In this document: piece by piece, positions 9,347 to 17,815 of the stretch
How the letters are laid out: every line of letters starts with the position of its first letter
How positions within the stretch are numbered: the stretch's first letter is position 1
Origin: Morganella morganii_D
GTDB taxonomy: Bacteria; Pseudomonadota; Gammaproteobacteria; Enterobacterales; Enterobacteriaceae
DNA length: 64,000 nt
NCBI GenBank assembly: GCA_044772875.1
Contig: CP173058.1
Location: forward strand, 1,488,001 to 1,552,000
Direction: 5' to 3'
Made by a program: the position numbers and the translations under genes
The notes under the pieces: generated by a model
What the model saw: only the letters and a program-made list of their open reading frames with translations
Database searches by the model: none
What the model was told of the DNA's origin: nothing

Positions 9347-9547
9347 GTGGTGCATTTCCATCACAGCGATGTGGTGTCCCGGAGCCCCGGTGCAGCATTA
9401 TCCGCATCAATGGCGGATATGCCCGATGACGGCTATAAAACCATGGTGTGTGTCGAAAGTGCGCGGATTAACCGCCCTATGGCACCACAGGGTGATAAAC
9501 CCTCGCACCTCTCAGTCCGTATCCGTCTGAACCCGAAAATCGGCTGA
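9347..9547 (+). pseudogene. yeaD C-terminal fragment, repeat copy 2
   Basis: An uninterrupted 66-codon frame equivalent to YeaD residues 228-293, from GTG codons at 9347 and 9350 to the conserved stop. It keeps the Glu263 equivalent but changes Cys237-Trp238 to Ser-Arg and Asn239 to Ser. AAGGA at 9340-9344 is placed so that translation from the GTG at 9350 is possible. By itself it covers only the last quarter of the fold, so it is most likely a non-functional fragment. Expression is unknown. Confidence 0.8.
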
Positions 9548-9573
9548 CTGGCTGTTCAGGAATAAAAAGGACA

Positions 9574-9774
9574 GTGATGCATTTCCATCACAGCGATGTG
9601 GTGTCCCGGAACCCCGGTGCAGCATTATCCGCATCAATGGCGGATATGCCCGATGACGGCTATAAAACTATGGTGTGTATCGAAAGTGCGCGGATTAACC
9701 GCCCTATGGCACCACAGGGTGATAAACCCTCGCACCTCTCAGTCCGTATCCGTCTGAACCCGAAAATCGGCTGA
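9574..9774 (+). pseudogene. yeaD C-terminal fragment, repeat copy 3
   Basis: A second uninterrupted 66-codon copy of the YeaD C-terminus with the same Cys-Trp to Ser-Arg change as copy 2, plus a Val to Ile change next to the conserved glutamate. A G-to-A change creates an ATG at 9577, five bases after AAGGA at 9567-9571, so this copy has a normal-looking translation start. No frameshift or stop has accumulated. A fragment is still the most likely reading. Confidence 0.8.
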
Positions 9775-9794
9775 CTGGCTGTTCAGGGACATAT

Positions 9795-9820
9795 AAAGCC
9801 GGTGAATAGTTACCGGCTTT
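9795..9820. terminator. Convergent hairpin terminator after the yeaD repeats
   Basis: AAAGCCGGTGA and TTACCGGCTTT form a long stem around a short AATAG-type loop. It sits between the last yeaD copy and the convergent YiiX-like gene, whose stop codon overlaps it. Both arms end in A or T tracts, so it can serve both strands. Confidence 0.75.
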
Positions 9821-10442
9821 CATATACCGTTACCGGCAACGGTGAATCAAACATTGCCTCCGGCGAAATCACAATTTCATTAAGCGGGATACGCTTTCCG
9901 TACCGTTCCTTCATTTTCACCTGCACTTCCGGTGAGGATAAATCAAACGCCTGCAATTCCTGTAACTGTCCGACCTCTGTGTTCAGCGCATTTTTATAGA
10001 TTTTCCAGACCAGTTCAGAATAATAAATCCGCTCATCATCCCATGAAAACGTCAGGTCATAAAGCCGCGACTGATAATGGAGTGCCCCGCGGTATAATAC
10101 CTGTTGTTGTGATGCATTCAGTGGTGCCCGCAGGCGTTTCACCACATAGTGGCTGCCGGTACCGAGTGCGATCCGCTGTGTCAGCGGCATAAAGCGGACT
10201 GTCTTTGCCGCTTCATACACATACGGCTTTCCGTCACGCAGCAGAATAATCCCCATATGGCTGTATACCGACCAGGTTGCTTTTTGTATGGCAAGGCTCC
10301 GGGAAGAGCGCGGGGTATGGAAAATGATATCACCCTGCTGCGGCTGCCATGCATACACTGCGGGAACAAAGAAACTAAAGCAGTACCAGAAAATAACGCA
10401 ATACGCTGCCCAAGGGAAACCTCCGGTATGGCTATCAGCCAT
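9810..10442 (-). CDS. YiiX-like permuted papain-fold protein lacking the catalytic Cys
   Basis: A 210-residue exported protein close to E. coli YiiX (YiiX/YebB-like permuted papain-type hydrolases). A hydrophobic segment at about residues 10-31 ending VYA then WQPQQGDIIFHT suggests a signal peptide. The family histidine is present in YSHMGIIL. The segment expected to read YCSEVVWK instead reads YYSELVWK: codon TAT replaces the catalytic cysteine. The rest of the sequence, including KMKERYGKRIPL, is intact. Hydrolase activity is therefore doubtful; a binding role or recent inactivation are alternatives. The start is uncertain because no strong ribosome site precedes the ATG. Confidence 0.8.
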   Translation of the reverse strand: MADSHTGGFPWAAYCVIFWYCFSFFVPAVYAWQPQQGDIIFHTPRSSRSLAIQKATWSVYSHMGIILLRDGKPYVYEAAKTVRFMPLTQRIALGTGSHYVVKRLRAPLNASQQQVLYRGALHYQSRLYDLTFSWDDERIYYSELVWKIYKNALNTEVGQLQELQAFDLSSPEVQVKMKERYGKRIPLNEIVISPEAMFDSPLPVTVYESR

Positions 10443-10473
10443 AAAAAAACCGCACCGGACACAGGTCGGGTGC
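10443..10473 (-). terminator. Terminator of the MipA/OmpV gene
   Basis: Read on the minus strand, GCACC and GGTGC pair around a 12-base loop and are followed by GGTTTTTTTAT. It lies 24 bases after the stop of the upstream outer membrane gene. Confidence 0.65.
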
Positions 10474-10496
10474 AGTTCTGTTATACCACTGAATTA

Positions 10497-11255
10497 TCAG
10501 AAAGTATAAGTAACGCCGGTCCACAGGATAGAGGTGTATTTTTTATCCACCATCGGGCTGTCTTTGGCTTCACTTGCTAACAGGTCGATACGGCCCATGG
10601 CAAAAGCAGACCAGTTTTCATCAAACTGATAGTGACCGGTCAGCTCGACATACGGTGTCCAGCTGCTGCCCGGACGATATTCATCCAGGCCACTGCGGCG
10701 GGATTCAGCGGCAGTGATCCCGTATTCATAACGGTTCTGCTTTTCACTTGACCAGACCACACCAACACCCGGCTGGAGAGACCATTTGTCACCTTCGAAC
10801 CCGTAGAGGTAAGCGGCATCAAAACGCATCCCGTCACTTTTACCCAGGATATCCCCTGAGAAATTAGTACGCATCGTTCCCCACTCTTCATGGTGACGGT
10901 AGCTCAGTCCGGCCATTGCGGTATCGCGGCGGTTATCAAGCTTGCGCATACGGGAATCTTTATTATCCTTGGCGCGGTATGCCTGCGGATAGTAGAACAG
11001 GTCAACAGACAGCTGATCTTTTTTGTCATTCCACAGATAATAACCGGCAGCTAATGTATGAAAATAAAAGTTTTTACCCTCATAGTTAACCATCGGAACC
11101 GGCATAAATTTATCAGACGTCTTTGTGCCGCGGTATGCCTGTTCCTGATACAGTATGGAAGCACCGACAGACCATTTCCCGTCGTCTGCAAAAGCAGAGG
11201 CTGACATGACAGTTAACATTCCGAGACTGAGCAGGCCGGTTAATTTCTTATGCAT
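10497..11255 (-). CDS. MipA/OmpV family outer membrane protein
   Basis: A 252-residue outer membrane beta-barrel protein. A signal peptide of about 22 residues ends SASAFA before DDGKWSVGAS. The mature part has alternating aromatic and polar strands typical of a barrel and ends GVTYTF with a C-terminal phenylalanine for barrel assembly. MipA scaffolds murein hydrolases in E. coli, while OmpV-type homologues are general porins or adhesins; which applies here is unknown. The frame opens at 11285, but the ATG at 11255 is preferred because CAGGAAATGATA precedes it and the signal peptide then starts MHKKLTGLL. Confidence 0.85.
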   Translation of the reverse strand: MHKKLTGLLSLGMLTVMSASAFADDGKWSVGASILYQEQAYRGTKTSDKFMPVPMVNYEGKNFYFHTLAAGYYLWNDKKDQLSVDLFYYPQAYRAKDNKDSRMRKLDNRRDTAMAGLSYRHHEEWGTMRTNFSGDILGKSDGMRFDAAYLYGFEGDKWSLQPGVGVVWSSEKQNRYEYGITAAESRRSGLDEYRPGSSWTPYVELTGHYQFDENWSAFAMGRIDLLASEAKDSPMVDKKYTSILWTGVTYTF

Positions 11256-11388
11256 TATCATTTCCTGAGTTAAATTCATGTGCAAATCACCACAATAAAT
11301 ATTCGCGGGGCGAGTATATTACGGTGAATGATAATTCAGCGATGATAAAAATTACAAATATTTACTGTACCAAATTGTGCCGCCGGTT

Positions 11389-13683
11389 TCAGTTAAGTAA
11401 TGCTATTGCCGCGATCAACGCCTGTCCTGCCGCTATTCCGCCGTCACCGCACGGCAGTTGCCGGGGTTCCAGTACCTGTCTGTGACTTAATCCGGTCTTA
11501 ATGAAACGACGCAGCAAACGGTTATTAAATACTCCGCCGGAAAGCACGACAGTATCCGTTTTCCGCCGGGTTGCCGTATCATCCGCCAGTGCGGCAAAGG
11601 TATTCCCCAGCAGCACATGGAAACGGAATGCTTTTTCCGGCACAGTGAGTGCTTCATCTGCCAGCATCCGCCAGAGCGGACGTAAATCAATGATGTTATC
11701 CGCAGTCAGCGGCAGTATTTCACCGGTGATGAGCGCTCTCTTTTTATGACACTGTAACGCACAAGCCTCCAGCGCACAGGCAGCTTCCCCTTCCCAGCTA
11801 ATCTGGTCAGCCGTCAATCCGAGCGCACAAGCGACGGCGTCAAACAAGCGGCCGCAGGATGAGGCTTTCGGTGCGTTGATATCCTGCTCAATAGCTTTGA
11901 TCAGCAATGATGTATTCTTCCCGGCAAGCCGGCCTGCCAGTGGTGAAGACGGCCACATCCCTGCATGATGCAGATGCGCCAGCAGGTTACGCCACGGCTG
12001 TACAGCAGCTTTATCGCCACCGGGCAGACTGACGGCCGGTAACCCGCCGGTGCGGATCATCTGCCGGTAATCCCCCGTCAGTATTTCACCGCCCCATAAT
12101 GTATTATCCTCGCCGTATCCCAGTCCATCCAGCGCAATCCCGGTTACTGCGCCGTCTTCCCGGCGCCAGCCGTGTTCTGCCAGGCAGGCCGCAATATGGG
12201 CGTGATGATGGTAAACAGGAATAAACGGTACCTGACGCGCCTGTGCCATTGCAACGCCCATCTGATGGCTGATATAGCCCGGATGGGCATCCCCGGCAAT
12301 AGCCTGCGGCTGCATCTGATAAATCTCCTCAAACAATTTCAGAGATACTTCAAGCTGCCCCTGCACAGAGAGATCCGCCAAATCCCCGAGATGCGGCCCG
12401 GTAATCAGTTGCTGATGATGCAGCAGACAAAAGGTATTTTTCAGATCGCCGCCCAGCGCCATAACCGCCGGCAGATTTTTGTCTGTCACCGCACTGACAT
12501 CAATAGCATCCGGCACATATCCGCGTGCACGTCGCAGCACCTGAATATCTCCGGACTGATAGCGGACAAGAGAATCATCCGCCCGCTGAATGATTTCGCG
12601 GTTATGCAGCAGAAAAGCATCGGCAATAGTACCGAGCTGCTCAAAAGCCGTTGCGTGATCCAATGCCGGTGTATGGCCCGATGCATTCCCGGACGTCATA
12701 ATCAGCGGACGCTGAATATCATGCAATAACAGGTGCTGTAACGGATTGGACGGCAGCATAATTCCGGTTTCACACAATCCCGGCGCGACAAGGGGAGATA
12801 ATGCGGCAGACACACCCGGTTCATCTGTCAGCACAATCGGTGCTGCCGGGCTTTTCAGCAGGGTTATCAGGCCGGGATCCGGCTCATGTTCTGAGCATCC
12901 CGCCAGCCAGTCAACAGACGGGATCATCACCGCAAACGGCTTGGCGGGCCGGTGTTTGCGCGCTCTCAATGCAGTCACCGCATCACTGTTTTGAGCATCC
13001 GCCACCAGATGAAAACCGCCCGGCCCCTGCATCGCCAGAATTTTTCCGTCCTTCAGTAAGCGGACAGCGGCTGATAATGCATCATCAAAACGGGCAGTAA
13101 TCTGCTGCTGCGGGTCAGTCAGCCAGATATGCGGACCGCAATCCGGACAGGCATTGGGTTGGGCATGAAACCGGCGATCTGCCGGGTCGCGGTATTCGTG
13201 CTGACACACCGGACAAAACGGAAAAACCGACATGGCGGTGTTCGGGCGATCATACGGCATCCCGCGGATAATAGTGAAACGGGGTCCGCAATGCGTGCAG
13301 TTAATAAAGGGATAGCGGTAACGGCGGTTATCCGGATCAAATAATTCACGGAGGCAGACATCACAGGTGGCCGCATCCGGGATAATCTCTGTGTCCATTT
13401 CACCCTGTCCGCTGGACGTGATCATAAACGCCGCCGGACACTGTTCAAAGGTATAATGCTGCTGTCCGATATGATCGATTCGCGCCAGCGGCGGACACTG
13501 TGCCTGTAACTGACGGATAAAACCGGCAATATCCGCATCTGCCGGAAGGTGGATAAGCACCCCTTCACTATCATTACTGACATCCCCGCACAATCCCATC
13601 TGATGTGCTATCTGCCAGACAGCCGGACGAAACCCGACCCCCTGGACTTTTCCCTTAACCCGGATTTCCACACCCGCCTGCAT
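11389..13683 (-). CDS. hypF: Carbamoyltransferase HypF for [NiFe]-hydrogenase maturation
   Basis: Converts carbamoyl phosphate into the thiocarbamate on HypE that becomes the cyanide ligands of the NiFe centre. It has 764 residues. Domains in order are an acylphosphatase domain (VKGKVQGVGFRP), two zinc-finger modules (CDVC with CTHC, then CPVC with CPDC), a YrdC-like domain (RARKHRPAKPFAVM) and a Kae1-like domain (VYHHHAHIAACLAEHG, LSGGVFNN). The ATG at 13683, preceded by AGGGGT, starts directly at the acylphosphatase domain; ten extra residues are possible. No other hyp or hydrogenase gene is nearby, so it must work with partners elsewhere. Confidence 0.95.
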   Translation of the reverse strand: MQAGVEIRVKGKVQGVGFRPAVWQIAHQMGLCGDVSNDSEGVLIHLPADADIAGFIRQLQAQCPPLARIDHIGQQHYTFEQCPAAFMITSSGQGEMDTEIIPDAATCDVCLRELFDPDNRRYRYPFINCTHCGPRFTIIRGMPYDRPNTAMSVFPFCPVCQHEYRDPADRRFHAQPNACPDCGPHIWLTDPQQQITARFDDALSAAVRLLKDGKILAMQGPGGFHLVADAQNSDAVTALRARKHRPAKPFAVMIPSVDWLAGCSEHEPDPGLITLLKSPAAPIVLTDEPGVSAALSPLVAPGLCETGIMLPSNPLQHLLLHDIQRPLIMTSGNASGHTPALDHATAFEQLGTIADAFLLHNREIIQRADDSLVRYQSGDIQVLRRARGYVPDAIDVSAVTDKNLPAVMALGGDLKNTFCLLHHQQLITGPHLGDLADLSVQGQLEVSLKLFEEIYQMQPQAIAGDAHPGYISHQMGVAMAQARQVPFIPVYHHHAHIAACLAEHGWRREDGAVTGIALDGLGYGEDNTLWGGEILTGDYRQMIRTGGLPAVSLPGGDKAAVQPWRNLLAHLHHAGMWPSSPLAGRLAGKNTSLLIKAIEQDINAPKASSCGRLFDAVACALGLTADQISWEGEAACALEACALQCHKKRALITGEILPLTADNIIDLRPLWRMLADEALTVPEKAFRFHVLLGNTFAALADDTATRRKTDTVVLSGGVFNNRLLRRFIKTGLSHRQVLEPRQLPCGDGGIAAGQALIAAIALLN

Positions 13684-13779
13684 AAGACACCCCTGCTTGA
13701 TTTCAACCGCCACAGTTTACTGCGCTCCGGGTGACCGGGTATTTATCAGGATCATAAAAACAGCCGGAACAGCACGTAA

Positions 13780-14850
13780 TCACCCGGTAGTTATCACCGG
13801 CACCCTCCGTGCCAGTGCCGTCAGCAACTCATGGCCGATAGTTCCGGCATATCGCGCGACATCATCCACCGGAAGGTCAGCGCCCCATAATTCAACAGGC
13901 GTACCGATATCCGCCTCCGGGCAGTGTGTGATATCTGCCGTCAGCATATCCATGGAGATCCGTCCGGCCAGCGGACAGCGCTGACCGGCAATCCAGACCG
14001 GGGTACCATCCGGTGCATGGCGCGGATAACCATCCGCATAACCACAGGCAATGGTGGCAATACGCATAGGTTCCTGCGCGGTAAAGCGGCTGCCGTAACC
14101 CACAGTTTCACCGGCCTCGATGTCGTGAACAGCAATGATTTCACTACGCAGTGTCATCGCCGGTTTCAGGCCGAACTCAGCGATATCCGTACTGTTACCG
14201 CCGGGAGAAGCGCCATAAAGAAGAATGCCGCAGCGCACTTCATCCGCACGGGCTTCCGGCTCCCACAAGGCAGCAGCGGAATTTGCCAGGCATTGTGGTA
14301 AGTTGAGTGAGCTGAACAGCGCAATGCGGGACATCTGCTTATGAATACCGGCTGTTAAATCCGCATCCGCAAAATGGCTCATCAGGGTGATACTGCCGAC
14401 CTGCGGCAATGCTTTCAGGCGCCGGAGTGCATTCAGATAGGCCGCCGGTGAAAAGCCCAGCCGGTTCATACCGCTGTTCAGTTTCAAATACACATTCAGC
14501 GAATGAATAAATGATGCTTCCTCTATGGCTTTAATCTGCCACTCACTATGTACGGACACTGATAACTGCAGATGATCAATCAGTGACAGATCCTGCGGCT
14601 GAAAAAAACCTTCCAGCAGCAAAACAGGCTTTTGCCAGCCCAGCTGCCGGACTTTCACCGCCTCGCTGAAATCCAGCAGCGCAATGCCCTCCGCCTGCGC
14701 CAGTGCCGGGAAAATCCGCTCAATACCATGTCCGTATGCATCCGCTTTCACGACTGCCCAGACACGGGACGGGCTGACCCGCTCTTTTACCAGGGCCAGA
14801 TTATTACGGACAGCCTCACTGTCAATCACGGCCTGTATCGGACGAGGCAT
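13780..14850 (-). CDS. dadX: Alanine racemase, catabolic
   Basis: PLP enzyme that converts L-alanine to D-alanine, feeding DadA. It has 356 residues, as in E. coli DadX. The PLP lysine is Lys35 in VVKADAYGHG, and the second catalytic residue is the tyrosine in ETVGYGSRF. RCGILLYGASP is another family motif. It follows dadA on the same strand after 26 bases, so an operon dadA-dadX is clear; that context separates it from the biosynthetic Alr paralogue. Confidence 0.95.
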   Translation of the reverse strand: MPRPIQAVIDSEAVRNNLALVKERVSPSRVWAVVKADAYGHGIERIFPALAQAEGIALLDFSEAVKVRQLGWQKPVLLLEGFFQPQDLSLIDHLQLSVSVHSEWQIKAIEEASFIHSLNVYLKLNSGMNRLGFSPAAYLNALRRLKALPQVGSITLMSHFADADLTAGIHKQMSRIALFSSLNLPQCLANSAAALWEPEARADEVRCGILLYGASPGGNSTDIAEFGLKPAMTLRSEIIAVHDIEAGETVGYGSRFTAQEPMRIATIACGYADGYPRHAPDGTPVWIAGQRCPLAGRISMDMLTADITHCPEADIGTPVELWGADLPVDDVARYAGTIGHELLTALARRVPVITTG

Positions 14851-14876
14851 AACATCACCATTCCTTATTATTTTAT

Positions 14877-16175
14877 TTATGCGGTATGTAACTGCTGCGG
14901 GATAACCAGCCGGGTCTTAAATCCGTTGAGATAACGGGAAACCGCGAGATCATCCGCACGGATAGCCGGTTTGTCACCGGACATTATATCGGCGAGCAAC
15001 TGCCCGCTGCCGCAGGCCATTGTCCAGCCAAGGGTACCGTGACCGGTATTAAGGAACAGATTACTGTACGCGGTCGGGCCGACAATCGGCGTACCGTCCG
15101 GTGTCATCGGGCGCAGACCTGTCCAGAAGGTTGCTTTGCCGATATCCCCGCCGCCGCCATAGAGATCCTGCACCACCATCTTCAGTGTCTCACAGCGCCG
15201 TCTGACAATATCAAGATTAAAGCCGGCCACTTCCGCCATACCCCCGACACGAATACGCTGATCAAAACGGGTCACTGCGATTTTATAGGTTTCATCCAGT
15301 ACTGTAGATACCGGGGCACGGCTTTCGTCAATGATCGGCATGGTCAGGGAATAGCCTTTCAGCGGATACACCGGGATGGCGATATGTCCGTGCAGTAATT
15401 TTGTGGAGTATGACGCCAGCGCCACCACATACTGATCGCCGGTGATCACTTCCTCATCACAAATCACCCCGCTGACGCGATCACCGCTGAATTGCAGACG
15501 GTGAATATTTACGCCGAAACGGAACTTCACTCCGGCCTGCTGCGCCATATCCGCCAGCCGTTTGGTAAAGAGGTTGCAGTCCCCGGTTTCATCATTCGGC
15601 AGTTGCAGTCCACCGGACAGTTTATGTTCCGCATGGGCCAGTGCCGGTTCCGCCTCGTGCAGTTCACGGGCACTCAGCAACCGGTACGGCACCCCTTCCT
15701 GCTTCAGAACAGCAATATCATTGGCGGCGTTATCCAGCTGTTTTTGCGTGCGAAACAGTTGCAATGTGCCACCCTGACGCCCCTCGTACTGCAATCCGGT
15801 TTCTGCACGCAGTGCTTTCAGGCAGTCACGGCTGTATTCCGCAATACGCACCATGCGGCTTTTATTCATTACATAATAGTCCGGACCGCAATTACGCAGC
15901 ATCTGCCACATCCAGCGCAACTGGAACAGCGAACCATCCGGCCTGATGGCCAGGGGGGAATGTTTTTCAAACATCCATTTCACAGCCTTCAGCGGAATAC
16001 CCGGTGCGCCCCAGGGTGTGGCATAACCGGGTGAGATTTGCCCGGCATTACCGAAGCTGGTCTCCTCCGCCGCTGCGGGTTGTCTGTCAATGACGGTCAC
16101 ATTGTGCCCTTTCTGCGCGAGATACCAGGCTGTTGTGACACCGATAACACCACTTCCCAGGATGACAATGTTCAT
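14877..16175 (-). CDS. dadA: D-amino acid dehydrogenase (small subunit, FAD)
   Basis: Membrane-associated flavoenzyme that oxidises D-alanine to pyruvate and passes electrons to the respiratory chain. It has 432 residues, the E. coli length. The FAD-binding motif VILGSGVIG is at the N-terminus, and ETSFGNAGQISPGYATPWGAP follows near residue 40. The C-terminal FAD contact LNTGHGTLGWTMACGSG is intact. It is the first gene of dadAX, and the order dadX-dadA-fadR-nhaB-dsbB follows E. coli, minus ycgB. Confidence 0.96.
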   Translation of the reverse strand: MNIVILGSGVIGVTTAWYLAQKGHNVTVIDRQPAAAEETSFGNAGQISPGYATPWGAPGIPLKAVKWMFEKHSPLAIRPDGSLFQLRWMWQMLRNCGPDYYVMNKSRMVRIAEYSRDCLKALRAETGLQYEGRQGGTLQLFRTQKQLDNAANDIAVLKQEGVPYRLLSARELHEAEPALAHAEHKLSGGLQLPNDETGDCNLFTKRLADMAQQAGVKFRFGVNIHRLQFSGDRVSGVICDEEVITGDQYVVALASYSTKLLHGHIAIPVYPLKGYSLTMPIIDESRAPVSTVLDETYKIAVTRFDQRIRVGGMAEVAGFNLDIVRRRCETLKMVVQDLYGGGGDIGKATFWTGLRPMTPDGTPIVGPTAYSNLFLNTGHGTLGWTMACGSGQLLADIMSGDKPAIRADDLAVSRYLNGFKTRLVIPQQLHTA

Positions 16176-16607
16176 GTTGCCGCCTTTTTGTTTATTTTAC
16201 ATTAGCATCAGCATAATATTTCGGAAACATTTTGCCAACATAGCGGAATCCCCTCGTGTGATATTAAGTCTGTTTCTTTGCAGCCGGTCACAAAACAGTG
16301 TTTTTTTTAACCACTGAAATAATTAATTAAATTATCCTCTTATCCGAAAACAGCTTTATTATCTTGTAATATAAGCGTTTGTTAAATAGTATGCTGTCTA
16401 TCTGTCGCAGGCACCGCTGCGAACTCATCGTGAAACGCAACCGGACTCCCGTTTCTGTTGCCGATGACACCAGACTGAGAAAATAATCCGCAGATTTACG
16501 TTATGGCGGTTATTTATCAGAGATACCTTCTTCTTTTTTTATGCCTTCCGGCATATTTTCCGGTAATGTCCATGAATATTAAAAATCAGCGCAAAAACAT
16601 CACTATC
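16176..16607. other. Intergenic stretch upstream of dadA, no supported gene
   Basis: 432 bases with AT-rich patches. The dadA promoter must lie here. A plus-strand frame at 16503-16706 has no family resemblance or ribosome site and overlaps a transposase relic. E. coli has ycgB between fadR and dadA; no trace of it is seen here. Confidence 0.6.
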
Positions 16608-16781
16608 TTACCCGACGAGTGTTGGCTGAAAGGCATTATCACCATGAATAGCAGTCACCTGAGCCCAATACCGGATTTGGCTGGATGTTATCGAATATTT
16701 TGTTGAAAGTACCGGAGATGATTCCCCTGACAAGTATCGCTTAGCAATAATAATTTTTAGGGTACGGCTGTATTTTGACAC
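16608..16781 (-). pseudogene. IS150-like orfA remnant (helix-turn-helix part of a transposase)
   Basis: A 57-codon frame starting at GTG 16781 with the look of an IS3/IS150 OrfA N-terminus: MSKYSRTLK-type start, AKRYLSGESSPVLSTKYSI, then SSQIRYWAQVTAIHGDNAFQP. This is the conserved helix-turn-helix in which a tryptophan-bearing recognition helix is followed by HG. The frame stops right after this domain; the leucine zipper of OrfA and all of the DDE OrfB are absent. No terminal inverted repeats are seen. It abuts the fadR terminator, so an old insertion that decayed is the simplest reading. A domesticated small DNA-binding protein cannot be excluded. Confidence 0.7.
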
Positions 16782-16820
16782 AAAAAACCCCCGATAATTG
16801 GATGTCCAGCTATCGGGGGT
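16782..16820 (-). terminator. Terminator after fadR
   Basis: On the minus strand ACCCCCGATA and TATCGGGGGT form a 10 bp stem around a 14-base loop, followed by TTTTTTG. It lies 40 bases beyond the fadR stop. Confidence 0.9.
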
Positions 16821-16859
16821 CACTTCAACTGTGCCGGTTTTTCTGTTATCCGGAATATG

Positions 16860-17573
16860 TTACTGCGGATTCAGATCCTGTGCGATACCGCTCTGCATCG
16901 TCTGCCAGATAGTTCCGCTCTCTTTGCCGTAGTTACGGACACAATCCAGTACCTTATCATAAGCTTTTTCACGGCACAGACCGGTCAGTTGCTGATAAAA
17001 ATTCCGTGCCAGTCCGCGTGCTTCCGGACTCGCAAAATAGAACCGGCCGACCCGCGTGTACAATCCTTTCAGACCATTGAGGATCAGACCGTAAATCGGG
17101 TTCCCGGAAGCAAACGCCAGTCCGCGGAACACATCATAATCATACAGGCTGAACGCATCGGAATTATCATCCGGTTCATTTTCCTGACAGAGAATTTCCA
17201 GTGATTTTTCCGGATTATTGCGAAACGCAGTACGGATAAAAATGGATGCAATGTTAGTCCGTGCAGCCAGCAGGTTCTCAATCAGTTTCGGCGCGCTTTC
17301 GTGATCGAGCCGGGCGATCGTTTCCAGGATATTCAGCCCGGAGGTTTCCCAGAAATTGTTAATTTTTGTCGGCTTACCGTGCTGAATGGTCAGCCAGCCA
17401 TCTCTGGCAAGGCGTTGTAACACTTCACGCAGGGTTGTCCGGGTCACACCAATCAGTTCAGATAATTCGCGCTCTGCGGGTAAAATGGAACCCGGCGGGA
17501 AACGGTTATTCCAGATACTTTCAATAATATATTCTTCTGCAAACCCGGCAGGGCTCTGCGCCTTGATTACCAT
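16860..17573 (-). CDS. fadR: Fatty acid metabolism regulator FadR (GntR family)
   Basis: Acyl-CoA-responsive regulator that represses beta-oxidation genes and activates fatty acid synthesis genes. It has 237 residues (239 in E. coli). The winged helix covers about residues 10-75, with PAERELSELIGVTRTTLREV almost identical to E. coli. The C-terminal effector domain includes DYDVFRGLAFASGNPIYGLI. The frame extends to 17681, but the ATG at 17573 gives the conserved MVIKAQSPAGFAEEYI start. It is divergent from nhaB across 242 bases. Confidence 0.97.
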   Translation of the reverse strand: MVIKAQSPAGFAEEYIIESIWNNRFPPGSILPAERELSELIGVTRTTLREVLQRLARDGWLTIQHGKPTKINNFWETSGLNILETIARLDHESAPKLIENLLAARTNIASIFIRTAFRNNPEKSLEILCQENEPDDNSDAFSLYDYDVFRGLAFASGNPIYGLILNGLKGLYTRVGRFYFASPEARGLARNFYQQLTGLCREKAYDKVLDCVRNYGKESGTIWQTMQSGIAQDLNPQ

Positions 17574-17815
17574 AGGTGACTTCGTCCAAAGCAAATTAAT
17601 TAACCTTCCAATTATCCGGATGATAACAGAATGTGACGCCGCGATATAGCAATCAGCTTTCGAAAGAGTGAATCCGGTCATAAATCATAATGGTGCTGCC
17701 GGTGACCATCAGTTGATTTAAATTCTTAATAAATTCAGAATACCGGCGTAGTATAAAGCACTATAAATATATGCGGATCATCTTTTCATCCCCCTGCGGA
17801 GGACACACAGCAATA

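Larger units (their letters stand above)
9121..9789 (+). repeat. Three tandem copies, period 227 bp, of the yeaD 3' end
   Basis: Copies begin with TGGTGCATTTCC or TGATGCATTTCC at 9121, 9348 and 9575, exactly 227 bases apart. Copy 1 is the real end of yeaD. Each copy holds the final 66 codons, the stop, and a short tail ending CTGTTCAGG. Copies 1 and 2 are each followed by the same linker, AATAAAAAGGACAG, which is absent after copy 3. By eye copies 2 and 3 each differ from copy 1 at about five positions and share three of these changes, so they derive from one diverged donor copy and not from independent duplications. Confidence 0.95.

Noticed and set aside
9121..9789. CRISPR-like or VNTR array
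   Set aside because: The repeat unit is 227 bp, coding, and equals the end of yeaD; there are no short repeats with unique spacers and no cas genes.
11320..11345. Fur-box-like sequence upstream of the MipA/OmpV gene
   Set aside because: Only about 10 of 19 positions match the Fur consensus and one half-site is missing.
16503..16706. 67-codon plus-strand frame between dadA and fadR
   Set aside because: No ribosome site or family match, and it overlaps the transposase relic that explains the other strand.
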